Notes: generated by a model not told the origin, from the sequence alone. Positions 47,046 to 59,800 are shown, counted from the stretch's first letter. The stretch: 64,000 nucleotides of DNA from Sphagnum compactum (GCA_965153455.1 OZ234498.1:12028001-12092000), one strand, 5' to 3'. Numbers and translations: made by a program.

Positions 47046-48080
47046 CTTATACATTCTTTGCTACCTACTGGAACTTATCATAAAAATATGGCAACTTGGG
47101 AAAAAAAAAAAAAAAAAGGTTTTGCCATAACTTGGGATTGACTGCTTTGCACTTCACTTTTTAACATAAGTCTTTTTAAATGAGTGTTTGATATTTAAAG
47201 CTGAAAATTATGCTGATGGTTAATATTTATTTATTTTATTCTTTTCTCCTCCACAGAGGTAGCTAAGTTTGAAATTAGTATCAAATAGTAGAACATGTAA
47301 AACACCAAAATAATTAATTAATTAATTAATTTTAATTGTAAAATAAAAAAGAACTTATGCAATGTGCATATAGAGGCAGGTCGAGTCCACTATAGAAACA
47401 TTTCCAAACATAATTCAAGTAAGTATTTTCTTGAGCTTCATCATGTTAACTACCATGTGTTTCTTATTTAGTATGTTGAATATTTTGGAAGACAATTTTG
47501 TGAATTTCGTGAATTTTTTCTCATTACATATTGATACGAAACATAGCTCAAATTCTTATTATTATAATTTCTGAAAAATCATTAAAACATATTAAAGACT
47601 TTTCTCAAGTTGCATTTCTTAAAATTGAATTGCAACTTAAGGATATTGTAAATGCTTAATTTCTAACTCTCTCTCTTACATGTTACTGATTTGGTTTGGG
47701 AGTGTACTTCGTTTCTTTGGGCTCATGTTATGCCTTGGCATTTGCTTTCAACCCATTTACGTTGTCTTAATAACCTTTACTATGGTCATGAGCCCAAGAC
47801 TAAGTTCATAACAACAATGTTAATTTGTATGTTGTATTGAGAAGTGTTTTCAAACAACCATGGGAAGCCTCAATACAACAACAATGCAAAGTTGAATCAA
47901 CATACCTTGTACACCCCTTGTGAAGAGGAAGTTTGATTTGGGTAAAAGCACAAAGAGGTGAACCAAAAGTGACAAATAAAAAAGTCCATTTGGAGAGTCC
48001 CTTTCTTTTGTATTTTTAACTTATTAACTTAGTTTCATTTCAAAATTGATTCAAATGATATTAAAATTAACATCATTTTC
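47046..48080. other. AT-rich intergenic DNA
   Basis: No coding frame above noise. Contains an (AATT)n run at about 47310-47331 and A/T homopolymers (for example about 47101-47118). Confidence 0.6.
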
Positions 48081-48083
48081 CAT

Positions 48084-48237
48084 CACTACTACAAAATGTG
48101 GGTGCAATTCACTAGTCCCCGTTCACTAGACCAGTGAATTCACTGCTTCTTCACTGGTCCCTGTTCACTACAACTAGTGAATTCACTCAAAATCCAACGA
48201 AATCACATGGTGTACAGGGACACATTTTATTGTAGTG
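48084..48237. mobile_element. CACTA-type MITE, 154 bp, with 3-bp target duplication
   Basis: The left end CACTACTACAAAATGTG and the right end CACATTTTATTGTAGTG are inverted repeats that differ at three of 17 positions. Both begin CACTA, as in the En/Spm (CACTA) superfamily. CAT flanks both sides (48081-48083 and 48238-48240), a 3-bp target duplication as expected. The interior has subterminal TTCACTAG and GTGAATTCACT repeats in both orientations and no ORF. It is therefore a non-autonomous miniature element needing a transposase from elsewhere. Confidence 0.85.
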
Positions 48238-48241
48238 CATG

Positions 48242-48598
48242 TTTGAATTCATGTCACCATGCATTAAACCTTTTTAAACACATTTACAAACTATTAATCT
48301 TGAAAAATATCAATTGAGATATGAAAATCAACTTTCCAACAGGAATATTGCATTCATGCCACCATATTTTAAACCTTTTAAAACACATTTATAAAATATT
48401 GATTTTGAAAAATATCAATTGAAATATGAAAATGGACTTTGCCATATGAATATTGTAATGGCAAAGTCAATATGAATATTATTGATGGCATAAGAATATT
48501 CTTATGACAAAGTCCATTTTGATATTAATGGATCTTTTCAAAATCAATATTTAATAAATGTTTTTAAAAAGGTTTATTATATGTTGGTATGAATTCAA
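48242..48598. mobile_element. Foldback element with ~100-bp inverted arms
   Basis: The left end TTTGAATTCATGTCACCATG and the right end (reverse complement TTTGAATTCATACCAACATA) are inverted. The similarity runs inward through AAACCTTTTTAAACACATTT and TTGATTTTGAAAA-like sequence. The left arm is present twice in direct orientation (about 48245-48340 and 48350-48455) before the centre near 48475. No ORF. It abuts the CACTA MITE. Confidence 0.65.
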
Positions 48599-49399
48599 AA
48601 ATGAAATCATATAAACACATGAACATTGTGAGATAAAAATTCATATCCATTATTTTGTAGTTGTGGTTATGAATTGTAAGTGAATTATAGAATCCATTTA
48701 AGACTGACCATTCATTATTTTATTGTATTTTTTTCATTCTTGAAATATTCTTCATGTGTTAGCTTCACATGGCCAATATGAATTTGAAATTTTATGCAAC
48801 AATAGTTTGAAAATCCTAAAATACTACCACAATGGTTTCCAAAAAAATCCAATATAGTTTGCAACTATTCACTTGTTCCCATGTTCACATTAAAGGTGAA
48901 AATGGAGGGAATTGACAAATACAAGGTCAACACCATACTAAATGTATCGATATTGGAAGCATTGCCCTTCATTTGAAGGGCATATTCAACGTGAAACTCC
49001 TACTATACTAGTTTGGGTATCCATTAACACCAATGTGACATCACCCTTGTTAATGTTAGAAGGAAATTGAAACAATCAAACCATGCTACATGATCCATTT
49101 TCTTAAACAAATCTAACAAAAACATATGGTAGGCTATGGATGACTTATAAATTTCCACCACCATGATTCTAGGATGCAAGTTTTATGGAATGTGTTGGAT
49201 CATCCTAAACCATTAATTTGGTCAATTAGCCTATCCTTTTCAATTAGGATATTAACTCAAAATAACAAAGGTTCAACCATTATTTGTGGCTTAAATTACA
49301 TTGTTGTGTTAAATCGTCTTCTAGTTCCTGATAATATAAATATTAAAGACTTGGTAGGAACTTGATATTCTAAGTTTAAAACCAAGGCATGTTTTATTT

Positions 49400-49690
49400 A
49401 TTCATGCTTCGAAAATTTCTAAAAGTTTTTAGAAATATCCATGAAAAATATGTTTGAAAGTTTTTTAAAAATTTTCGAAAAGGTCCTTAAAGGATATGTT
49501 TGGAGGTTTTGAAAATTTTCCAAAAACATCCTTGAAGATTATGTTTTAAAATTTTCAGAATTTGTTCATAAAGGTCTTTGAAAAATATGTTTGGGTGTTT
49601 TTTAAAATTTTCAAAAACATTCTTAAGGAATATGTTTGAATTTTTTTTAATTTTCAAAAAGGTACCTTGAAGAAAATGCTTTAAGCTTAC
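49400..49690. repeat. ~58-bp tandem repeat, about 5 units
   Basis: Units contain ATATGTTTGRAGGTTTT, then AAAATTTTCMAAAA and a CATCCTTGAAG/GTCCTTAAAG end. They are AT-rich and diverged. 48600-49400 holds AT-rich DNA with no gene. Confidence 0.65.
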
Positions 49691-50814
49691 AAAAGATGTA
49701 AAATTAACAAAAGTTTTTAGAAGTTGTGATTAGTGCAAGTTTTAAAAAGGTTATGTAATAAAAAAATTAGTTGGTACAACTTTTTATAAAGTTCCATTAA
49801 ATAATATAAGAAGAGATCTGAAAGGGCACCACCCCTCAAATTTACATTGTTAACCTTATATTATTTGTTCATTTCATGCTTAACTTGTATCATGCCTTAT
49901 CCCAACAATAAATTCATCTAGTTTTAATTCATTGTCAAATCTTTTATGTTTTTTTTTTGGGTCAAATTATATTTTTTTCTTGTCCTTAACACTATCATTG
50001 GTCGGAAAACCATGTGAATCGTTTATTGCCTGAACAATATGTGTAATCCATCGCCAATACCATCCAACATATTTTATAATTCTTAAATACATAAGATAAA
50101 TAGAAAGAAGGAAACCATACTAAACATGAAATTTGAAAGTTTAATTAAATTAATAAGTCCTATTACTAAAATTGGAAATAATTTACCAGAGGTTTTAATA
50201 AAATTTGTCTAATATGTGTTTTTAGGTTGCACAATATATATTTCAAAATTGGACTTTTGATGAAAATCAATTGTATCCAAAATTGTTGCAATAAAACCTC
50301 TTCTTATGTTCTTCTTATAATTTCTTGTTGTGGTTTTATATATAAGTTCTTTCACCAACACCATCATGGAATATTGTGCATACAAATCCAAAGGAAAAAA
50401 TTTATCCATTTTATTCTACAAAATAAATATGGCCAACTTTTAATATTGAGTAATCAACACCAAAGCAATTAAAACTACCATCAAAACTCAAAAATGTTAG
50501 GATTGGCTTTAACATTTGATTATTGTTAAGTCATGTTTTATAACCACTCATGAAAGTTATTAATGTGTAACATCAATTAAATTCAAACTTGTGAAGGTAA
50601 AGGTGATGTTGACGAGGCTCACAATAGCTTTGCCTAGGCAGCCCAAGTCACCTTTAAATAGGCTTGAGTCTTTTAAGTAAACACTTGTGTAGCCTATATA
50701 ACCTTAATGCAAGTTCGACTTAAATAGCCTAAGTAACCTAAAGTATGTTGAATAGGTCACTTATCTAGGTTTTTTTCAAAAATTCTTAATTTATGATTAC
50801 ATTTCATGTTACAT

Positions 50815-50882
50815 AAAAAATTAGTGCAATGGTAAGGATTTTACTCCTCAATGTGAAGGCAAGAAGTTAAAATCCTTACTTT
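50815..50882 (+). repeat. Possible tRNA-derived SINE head or decayed tRNA
   Basis: TTAGTGCAATGGTAAGGATT resembles a polymerase III A box. About 45 bp later GAAGTTAAAATCC resembles a degenerate B box (GGTTCGANNCC). The stretch cannot fold into a full cloverleaf by eye. Flanks are AT-rich. Confidence 0.25.
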
Positions 50883-51364
50883 TACTACTTATCTACACTA
50901 GTCTAAGCTAGGTAAAGTAGGCAGCTTAATTAACATAGGTTGATTTAGTTAACCTAGGTTTTGACATGTAACCATATATGTAAGTTTTAGTGTAATAATC
51001 TGACCCAAACATCTACATACTTATTAGCCTTTAACATCTAATAAAAAGTTGATAAGTGAATTTTACATTCAATCCATTCTAAATCATGTGCAACTCATAA
51101 TTGAACATGTGTGAATAATTTGTTGACACTTCATTTTTACAAGAAAACATCATTTATAACACCTAATCGAGTAAAATGACTAAGTTGAAATGCCATCCAC
51201 ATCACTTTACACATCACAACATGGAAATTTAGAACATGGAATTTCAATATTATCACAAAATTTTCAAAATTAATTAATAATATGATTTTTTCTTTGTAAC
51301 TAAATGTGATGTCATTATCCCTTGCAACTAGGTGAATGATATGACACAGATTTAACAATGTCCT

Positions 51365-52075
51365 TTGCAATTAATACTTAATTACAAATGGAAATCACAA
51401 AACCCAAACTATGTTGTAATGCATGTGTCAAAACTCCTCAACAATGACAAACAAACCTACACCACTCCCAAACACAAACTTTTAGTGATGGTATATGCTT
51501 TACAATTTTTTACATTATTTACTAGTCCAAAAATATATATTTTATGTGGATCACATGGCATTGGTATATTTGATTTGCAAGATACAACCTTCATGACAAA
51601 TTGTTCATTTGTTGTTTAGTACAATTTTCAATAATTCACAAACTTGAACAATTTTATTTAGTAATTGATGTCCATTTCTTATTATTGAACTCTACCAAAG
51701 ACTCAACAATGCTAGACCAAACCACTTATGTAACATTTTTCATTGTACGACTAATTTGGTTGCAAGTAGTATATGACAACCTACATTTTGGAAACTTTGT
51801 TACACAATTTATTATTCAACAAAGCAAAAGGCAGTTTTGAAGGCCTTCTTCTTTATCTTGGTCAAAGGATAACTCTATTGAATGGGGCATGATCAAATTT
51901 TTAGGAGAGGCTTATAGCTATAACATATTGAAATAATTTTGTAAGAAATGCAAAGGAATAGGAGGTTTGACAAACATCACCTATTGAAAAAAATTAGATG
52001 CAAAATATTGGTGTTTTTCTCTTTTCAAAGATACTCATAACTATTGTCAAAGTTGTGATGATTACTACTAAAGGT
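51365..52075 (+). mobile_element. Decayed Ty3/gypsy pol fragment (RNase H, integrase zinc finger)
   Basis: The frame at 51365-51619 encodes VSKLLNNDKQTYTTPKHKLL and VMVYALQFFTLF, matching the 'S..L...E.NY...E.E.LA.VYAL..F' stretch of retrotransposon RNase H. After many stops, 51985-52065 encodes LDAKYWCFSLFKDTHNYCQS-like residues with CDD, matching the HHCC zinc-finger region of gypsy integrase. Order and strand are right for pol. RNase H catalytic residues are altered and stops are frequent, so the element is dead. LTRs were not found. An open frame at 53108-53452 (plus) is not recognisable. Confidence 0.6.
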
Positions 52076-55000
52076 TAGAAAACATTTTTATGATTTTATG
52101 CAAAAAACCTTATACCAACTTTTTAACTATCAAAATTTGTTGCTGAAAATGGACTACCAAAAATAATTATCGATTTTTTACTACCAAAATTTTTTACTCA
52201 TTTTTAATACAAAACTTTTAGTGATAGGAGGTGAATTACATGTTAGGATTTATCAACTGTAAACAAGGTTTACTTGTACTAATTTAAAAAGATTTTCAGA
52301 AATTTTATTATTTTGGATGTAACCACCATTTTTGGATAGACTTTCAAATACTTAGTATCAAGCTTGGGGAAGGTTTGGTAAATATTGTTGCTTGGAACAT
52401 GAATTGGTTGTTATGCAAGTTTTTATTTCTTTCTAAATCATTGTTTCTAGTATACAAAATTTCATTTCAAATTTTTATTTGTTTTGTAATCTTAAGGAGA
52501 TTTATGTTCAACTTTTGCATTTCTCCATTAAGTTAAATTTATACAAGACTTCAATTTAGTCTATTTGTATTACCACTTACGTGTCTATTTCTAATGTTAA
52601 TGATCATTTTGTCACTATTGAAATTGAAGAAATGTAATTCATTTTATGTTCATATTTTAAATTTTCTCAAGCCTAAAATATTGTCTGGTGGCCTTAACAT
52701 TTGGTGACCAAACCACAAATACAAAATCATAATTTTTGGTTTAACTTTTATTTTGAAAGTTTTGGTTGGAACTATTTGCCTCCACCAAAAAAATGATCTT
52801 TCTTTGAAAAGCGATTATATTTCTGTTGTTTTGTTTGTCATTAAGATTCATATTAAAACTTCGAAATAATGAAAACAAAATGTGTTTTTATTTCTTTTGA
52901 TAAGTGGTTTGTTGCAATGAAATGCCAAAAATGTTAAAATAGGAGCATGAAAAAGAAACTATTTAAGCAGTTTTGTAGGAAAATGCACAAGGTGGACCTT
53001 TGCAAAGCCAAGAAGGAATGCAACTAGCAAAAATGGAGTTGAAACATGTGATTATGTTCCACAATGGTAAACCAAAAAAATGAAAAACGATTATCAAAAA
53101 CCCAACATTGGAAGTTAGAGGATATTTGATATTGAAACAAGTTGGAAGGACCTTACTGAAAAAGATTTATGCAACATCAAAACTAAAGTCTTCTCAAGAA
53201 CCTATTTGGGACCCTCCCCAAAAAAATATTTTTGGTACCATGAAACTATTTTTTTTAATTCACAAGATTAGTGAAAATCATTTGAAGAATTACAATAATT
53301 TCAAAGAACACGAAACTTTTGATGTTAGGCCCAATGTAGTACAAGATATATGGAGTTTTGTAACCACATTATTTTTATACACACAACCAACTAGTTTTGA
53401 TCATTTTCACAACTGTTTGTTCTATTTAGTCATACTAGTGATTACATTCTAATTAGTTTATAGCTATCGTTTTCTTTGTCATTCCTAGAGGACAACTTCT
53501 TGTCTTCATCCAATAAATGCCCATATATGTTTCATTAATTGCAAATGTAATCAAAATTAATTACAACCCAATGGGCATATTAGGGTCCATTGAAGGTATT
53601 TAAAAATGTCTTGGGGGCATGTTGGATGTACGAATGCATAATGAAAAGTATGTATAATTAGAATTTTATGTAACTTGTATTTAAAACATATCACAATATA
53701 TATCAATTAGAAATAAAATGCACAAATGTATAGTTTGAATATATTCAAGTTGTATTTCAAATAAATCAAAACATATTGGAACCATATCACAAGGGTATCC
53801 AAGGTTTATTATAGCTATTGAAATTATTATTATTTTGTTACTATTATAAATGTTATTAAAATGTTATTATTTAATTAATAATACCTATAACAAGCAAGAT
53901 AAAATAATAATAATAATATGGCTAACCTAAGCTAGCTACTAGTTACAATGATAATCTAATAATAAATTAATAAGTTATAATAATTAGTACAAATATTTAG
54001 GTCATTAACATAATAATATTACATAAATAAATAATCTTTTTATTATTCTTACTGAAATCATTCATTTAAGATTTAGTATTGATTACTTAAATTAATATAA
54101 ACTATAACAAGTGATATAATAAGTAAAAAATAACTAACATAGGCTAGGTACAAGTTATGATAATTTTAGTATTAATTTTATTATTTATATATGTAATATT
54201 ATTACTTTAAACTAATATTACCTATAATAGTTAATATAGTTAGTATATAAACTAGGCCAATATGTAATAAGTATTGGGAAATAATTGCAAATAAGTTGTG
54301 ACTAAAGTGTGACACCCATATATTTTGTCTTTCATTATTTTAGTTTTAAATATATAATGAAATGCATTAGTTGTATTCAAGGTTTTAGCCAATAAAAAGG
54401 AAATCATGTATGTGGGAACTAGGGTTTTTTTAAAATAAATATTGTGACCTAATTTTTTTTGGCAAAACCTTATAACAAAATAGCAAAACTAATCAAACTT
54501 ACATTAAAAAAAGAAACAATTTTTTTTTCCCCTTTAAAATTGACAAGATTGATTCAAAAAAATAAACATGGTGGGAACAAGAATAAATAGTTTTAATCAT
54601 ATTACAAGAAAAATCAATCCATATCCATCCTCCCCCAAAAAGTACCAAGTAATTCATGAAGAGTTAATTTACTAAACAAAATTTGTTGAGTTCAATTTAT
54701 AATTCAATTTTAGTAAAATCTACATTTCAAAGAAACAATTAAGAATAAAACATACATTTCCCCACTACATTTAAACGAAATAAATTACTTGTAAACCTAA
54801 ATGAACTTATTAAAAAAAGGGGGGGGGAGAGAGAAACCAAATGAATATTTAGCTCACTTGTCAACATTATTAACCCATTTAGTTAGATTCAAAACCTCCT
54901 AATCACATTCATTGTTAATTGGTTTCAATTTTTTTGATTAAGGAATAAAACTTTCAAAACCAATCAAGCATAAAGTTTACAAGTTTTTCTACAACATTTA

Positions 55001-55500
55001 AGTATTTAAACTTGCAAACCTTAATGAACTAAAAATGTAAGAAAAATGGGATTAACCAAGTAAGTTGTTATTTTACCTACTTAAATGACCTTATTAATCA
55101 AACTCCTTTAATTGGTCTCCAAAAATGTTCATTAGGAAGTGACTTGTTGTAAAATCAATCAAGAATTGAAGTTTATGAAAAAATTACATGTAAACTTAAT
55201 GTGATTGTACAATATAAAAACCTTGCACAACTAATAAATAAAAAAGACCAATTGAATGAATACTTACATGGTATAAAAATTGTTGATCAAATTTGATTAA
55301 TTGGTCTCAATTTTTTTTGACTAAAAGGCACCGCTTCCCTAATAAATCAAGAATGAAATCTACATTTTTTCTATTAGATGCAAAGAATGTGTAAATTTAT
55401 GTACAAACCCTAATCAAGTATTAAAAAAAGGGGATGAATGGAAATTATAGTCCTTATAACATAATAATCTAATATTGTTTTTCTAACAAAACATTTTAAT
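52076..55500. other. Very AT-rich intergenic DNA
   Basis: Long A/T runs, TAATAATAA-rich stretches (53820-54270) and poly-A/T tracts. One 114-codon frame (53108-53452 plus) has biased composition and no recognised motif. I see no gene. The last few hundred bases hold the fucosyltransferase 3' UTR. Confidence 0.5.
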
Positions 55501-55506
55501 TTGGTG

Positions 55507-57894
55507 TTATGGCTTGCTAAACTCATTAACACCAATCCCCCATTGATAGAGGCAATGTCTAAGTTCAGGTACTTCGAAGTTCAGGTCTCCAATTTTAACA
55601 CTAGGAGGATCTAATGGGCAATCCATATTTTCTGGGTTATCAATGAAGCAAGGTCCTGGCATGTTAGTCCTACCACAAAAATTGTTTTTGGGAAGCTTGT
55701 GATCTTTAGGTCCCCAATCACGAAATACAATTGGAGTGACACCTGCAAGTCCATGTCCTATATATCCAAATGTGGATTTCGGGGAAGAAAGTATTTCATC
55801 CATGAAACTTAACAACCACATATCTACAATGACTTTTTTCATGTGGTATAAATGACCTGTCTTTTGCTTCCCTTCATGGCTTGGACTCATCACCATTATA
55901 CGTTTGTTCAACACATTTGGATATTGGATATAAGATTCTAATAGAGTGTCAACGTATTCGCGATGTAAAGATGTTACTAAGACAACTATTGGTCTATTAG
56001 AATTGGTTTGTTGATTGTTAGTAATTGTCATGTTATCATGAATTTGCATATGCTTGTCATCTTGTTGATTGAACATCAAGTTTTTCCGTGTAACTTCATC
56101 GATGATATTCATGCTTGAAGCAACTCCTTCATCTTTTACTAGATTGGGAAGAACTCCTGATTCAATTGCACACATGAGAAGGTGCGTGCTCAATTGGGGT
56201 TCATATCGCCGTGTCCAATAACGCACTTGGATTCCAATTCGTCTTTCTGCTGATGCTAGGTAAGAATCATAAATGCGGGTGATGCGACTCCATATGTCAT
56301 TTGTGGGGCTGAATAGGTATCGAGCCACATGAAGAAATAAAGCTCTATCTGGAAACAAAAGATTAAGCACCTTCTTGAAATGGGGAAGAAGGTATAGACC
56401 TGGAGCACTATAATTATTGCTCCAAAAGATGATCCAAGGGATGTGGGAATTAATTTTATCTTCAGTTGGGCAAAAGAAACGAAGATCGTCTTTGGTTTCA
56501 TAATGGTATATTCTAATTTGCAAGTAGTGAGGAAGTTTAATGATTTCACCTTCAACGCCATCCTTAGCTTCAATAGATCCATTCCCTTTTGTTGTGCCTG
56601 TGATACTCTTGTAGAAGACACCACTTCGATCAATCTTGTGCTTCTCTTCAATTTTTGGGAAATCAGTTGGCACCAACCATGATGTACCAGGAAATGGCTC
56701 GCACATGAGGTTATGCAAGTTTGCATCTCGCGTTATCAGTAGGGTGCGGTTGGTTAACAAAGCATAGACAAAGGCAGACACAAGGGAAATGAGTTGGTTC
56801 CCAGTGCCATCCCATTCCTTCCAAAGCACATATTGGCACCCTTCTGGCATCTTTTCTTGTTGTAAAAAAATTGCAGTCATGTTGTGGCCGTTTACGCATC
56901 TTCGATGTCGAGCTTCATAATCTCGCAAAGCTTTTTGAAACTCAAGACTTGGGCTATAGTCTCCAGCATTCCAAAAACAATGTTGTTCGTACCTACTCCT
57001 GCATGATCTCCGATCTCTTTCATTTGTAGAACCCTTATGAACTTGATATTGGTGTTCTGGTGGTATTATCTTCCCCAAGAATCCAAAAGGTCCACAATCT
57101 GCATGACATTCGTTGATAGTTGGCATGTTAGAAACCTAATTCTACAATATTCAACTACACTACTATGTGACAACTTTTGATTCATAAAAAATATTGATTT
57201 CAAAATGTAATTTTTTTGGTATTAATCATGTTGTTGTTGTTCATCAATAATGAGAATTCCATAAGTAACTTAGCTAGTAAATAAAAAATATATCAATTAG
57301 GTCAAATGTTATTGAATTATAAAACAGATATAGGTTCACAATATGTGATTTGTTGGAACTTAATATTAGATCACTTGGGTGGCCAAGACTATAAACCCCA
57401 TCTTCTAATAATATAGATTGATTCTTTTGAGACTTGGAAATATATTCATATGGTCATGATGCTAAACATGTTTGAATATACAAAGTTTGAACCACAATAT
57501 AAATAATATGAACATCATGAGTAAACCATATGATAGACATTAATTTCCTAGGGTGTTGAAAGAAACATTGGCAAGAAAAACAACATTGTTGCAACATACC
57601 GATAGAATCGTCCCCAATTGCTGACGAATTAAACTTCGTTGTTTTAGATGTTTCTTCCATCAACGGAATTTGTTGTTGTGGTCGACTATCATTGACACTA
57701 TCAACTTGTGCAAAGGGCACTACATATGACTTTTTAAACCGTTCCAAACTACACTTGTCTGACATTTGAAGGAAGCTTAAACTAAGCATGATAAAACCCA
57801 AAACTATCATGAGAGAGCCATAACAACATATCCTTCCCTTCACCCCCATCATCGAGCTGATCCCTACTTTATTAAATATTGCAAATGATTCCAT
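55507..57894 (-). CDS. GT37 fucosyltransferase (xyloglucan FUT family), 2 exons
   Basis: Exons 57600-57894 and 55507-57098 join at phase 1 to 628 residues. GT37 enzymes are plant Golgi alpha-1,2-fucosyltransferases that add fucose to xyloglucan or arabinogalactan side chains. Residues 22-42 (ICCYGSLMIVLGFIMLSLSF) form a type II membrane anchor, followed by a short stem. Family marks are SRYEQHCFW and LRDYEARHRRC (near 145-165), YVLWKEWDGTGNQLISL (motif I region, about 188-205), NRTLLITRDANLHNLMCEPF, RIGIQVRYW (motif II, about 385-393, GDP-fucose-binding arginine) and SPKSTFGYIGHGLAGVTP (about 537-554). The exon 2 acceptor (GTCATGCAG) is pyrimidine-poor, but it keeps phase. It is longer than the ~530-560 residues typical of the family because of inserted segments. 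Sugar acceptor specificity cannot be read from sequence. Confidence 0.92.
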
Positions 57895-58211
57895 GATTAA
57901 TTCAGCACTTTGTTAATGCACCTTCTCTAACGAATTTCAACTTCCCACAAAATAGTGCAATTTACTCCTACAAGAAGTGATCCACCACAACAATATTATC
58001 ATAATCAAAACTCATATGCGTATGTGTTTGTTCGTGTGTGTGATATCCTTTGAATCATTTCCTTGCCATCAAAACAAACTCCTACTCACATCAACAATCT
58101 CACAACTTAAGAAACGACACAAGGGAACAATAGTTCAACTTGCTTGCTACAAAAATCAATTATCAAATAAATTTCTCAAGTCCTTGGAGTGCAGTAGCAG
58201 CCAGCTGATGT

Positions 58212-58219
58212 TATATATA
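58212..58219 (-). promoter_or_regulatory. Probable TATA box of the fucosyltransferase gene
   Basis: TATATATA (minus-strand context TTCTATATATAAC) lies 318 bp upstream of the ATG at 57894. Transcription would then start about 30 bp downstream, near 58180, giving a 5' UTR of roughly 290 nt. Confidence 0.5.
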
Positions 58220-58301
58220 GAACTCTAGGTAGAACTTAAGCTCCATCACACCCAACTTGTATGATGAGCTTATGAGCTTTGCTTTGCAAGACCTTGCAAC
58301 T

Positions 58302-58321
58302 AGAGAGAGAGAGAGAGAGAG
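58302..58321. repeat. (GA)n microsatellite
   Basis: About ten GA dinucleotides just upstream of the FUT TATA region. A (TTG)n run lies at about 58630-58655. The 179-codon frame at 58322-58861 is built from such runs and is not credible as a gene. Confidence 0.85.
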
Positions 58322-59089
58322 TTGTGGAACACTAATCTTGTGTGTGACCTGGTACATTGCCACCTACCCTTTATTCCCTTTGGAGAAGTAGGGGGAAAAG
58401 GGTACCTACCTATTCTCTTTCATTCTTTTTGCATTCTTTTTCTTGCTTGCTTGCTTGATTGCTTGCTTGCTTTCTTTATTGCTTTCCTTGGGAAAAACAA
58501 AACTAAAAAAAGTCGTTCTAGGTACACTATATACTACCTACTAGTTGCACCTGCATGCACCATGGGTGGTGACCATGGGTGGGGTAGACAAGGTTGTTAT
58601 ACTAACCATTTATACTTTAGACTTTTTCTTTGTTGTTGTTGTTGTTGTTGTTGTAGATTCAAAGGGTTTGTCAACTACCCATTTTGTTCCATGCCCTTGT
58701 TTTGTGGGGAAGGGGGTGGGGTCATGTGGAGGAAGTGGTCACACTTCTCATTCCTTACTTTTGGGCATGTGAATTTTGATTCTTTTTTTGGGTTGGGTTG
58801 GCTTGGGTTGGGTTGGGTTTGTTTGTTGTCTTGGTCCCATTCCGTCAAAGAGGTTACGTGAACTTTGGTCTAACCTCAGGTTAATTTTTTATTTTATTTT
58901 ATTTTATTTCTTTTCTTTTCTTGCCACATGTTTTTTTGGGGAATAGTTTATTATTATTTTATAGCCACAAGTGTTTGGGAGAACAATATAAACACATCCA
59001 AAATTTAAATGTTCCCATGAAAGATCTCAACAAAATGAACTCACATTTCAAATTCACAAATTTGGTGAACATTCGTCAAAATGTGAAAG

Positions 59090-59290
59090 TAAAAATGCCC
59101 ACCCAACTCCGCCTCAAGTGGGGCGTTTACTTTCAAAACTCCCTCGTGGCGAACATAAAACGCCCCACCCGACTCCGCCTCAAGTGGGCATTTACTTTCA
59201 GAACGCCCTCGAGCCGAAAGCAAAACACCCGCCCAACTCCGCCTCAAGCGGGTATTTACTTTCAGAACGCCCTTGTTCCGAGGACATTAC
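59090..59290. repeat. ~62-bp GC-rich tandem repeat, about 3 units
   Basis: Units share CCAACTCCGCCTCAAGTGGG, CRTTTACTTTCARAACKCCCT and a short CGWGSCGAA-like end. Within a unit GCCCAC...GTGGGC is a hairpin. The array is markedly more GC-rich than its AT-rich surroundings. A palindrome (GATACCC...GGGTATC) follows at about 59345-59382. Confidence 0.75.
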
Positions 59291-59607
59291 CGAGCATCAA
59301 AAACTTGACGCGACTTTTTTTTAGAGGGGGGGGGGGGTCTAATGATACCCATTGAGTATCTAGTGGGTACCCACCGGGTATCACAAAGGGAAAAATAAAT
59401 GACATGGGATTTTTTGTTTAAAATGAAAAAAAAGTATTATTTTCCAATTTAAAAAAAATAAAAAAAGCATTTTATTTTCCAAAATGGCCCCGACAACAAT
59501 TTTTACACTTGGTAAAGTACCTCCAAATACACTAAGAAAAATCTCAGAACAACTAACCAGGGTAAGGGGACAAAAGAAAATAATATCTGAAATTGAAGAG
59601 AACTAAA

Positions 59608-59800
59608 ATTCAATAGAGAAAGTCTAAGAATTAGATAAAACAAAAGTACTAAAATTCAGTAGAGAAATTCTAAGAATTAGATAAAAACAAAAGCACTAAA
59701 ATTTAGTAGAGAAACTCTAAAAAGAACTAGATAAAACAAAAGTACTAAAATTCAATATAGAAATTCTAAGAATTACATAAAACAAAAAGTGCTAAAACAA
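59608..59800. repeat. ~56-bp tandem repeat, about 4 units
   Basis: Units of AAAATTCAGTAGAGAAATTC, TAAGAATTAGATAAAACAAA and AGTACT. A two-copy duplication (TGAAGGATTTGA/GAAAGATTTGA with AGCAATTTAGG) follows at about 59865-60030. Confidence 0.7.

Noticed and set aside
50815-50882. Functional tRNA gene
   Set aside because: The A- and B-box-like motifs are degenerate and no complete cloverleaf can be drawn, so it is listed only as a possible SINE head.
58322-58861. 179-codon plus-strand frame upstream of the fucosyltransferase
   Set aside because: Built from GA, TTG, TTGC and TTGGG simple repeats, giving cysteine and glycine/leucine runs; no domain and no relatives expected.
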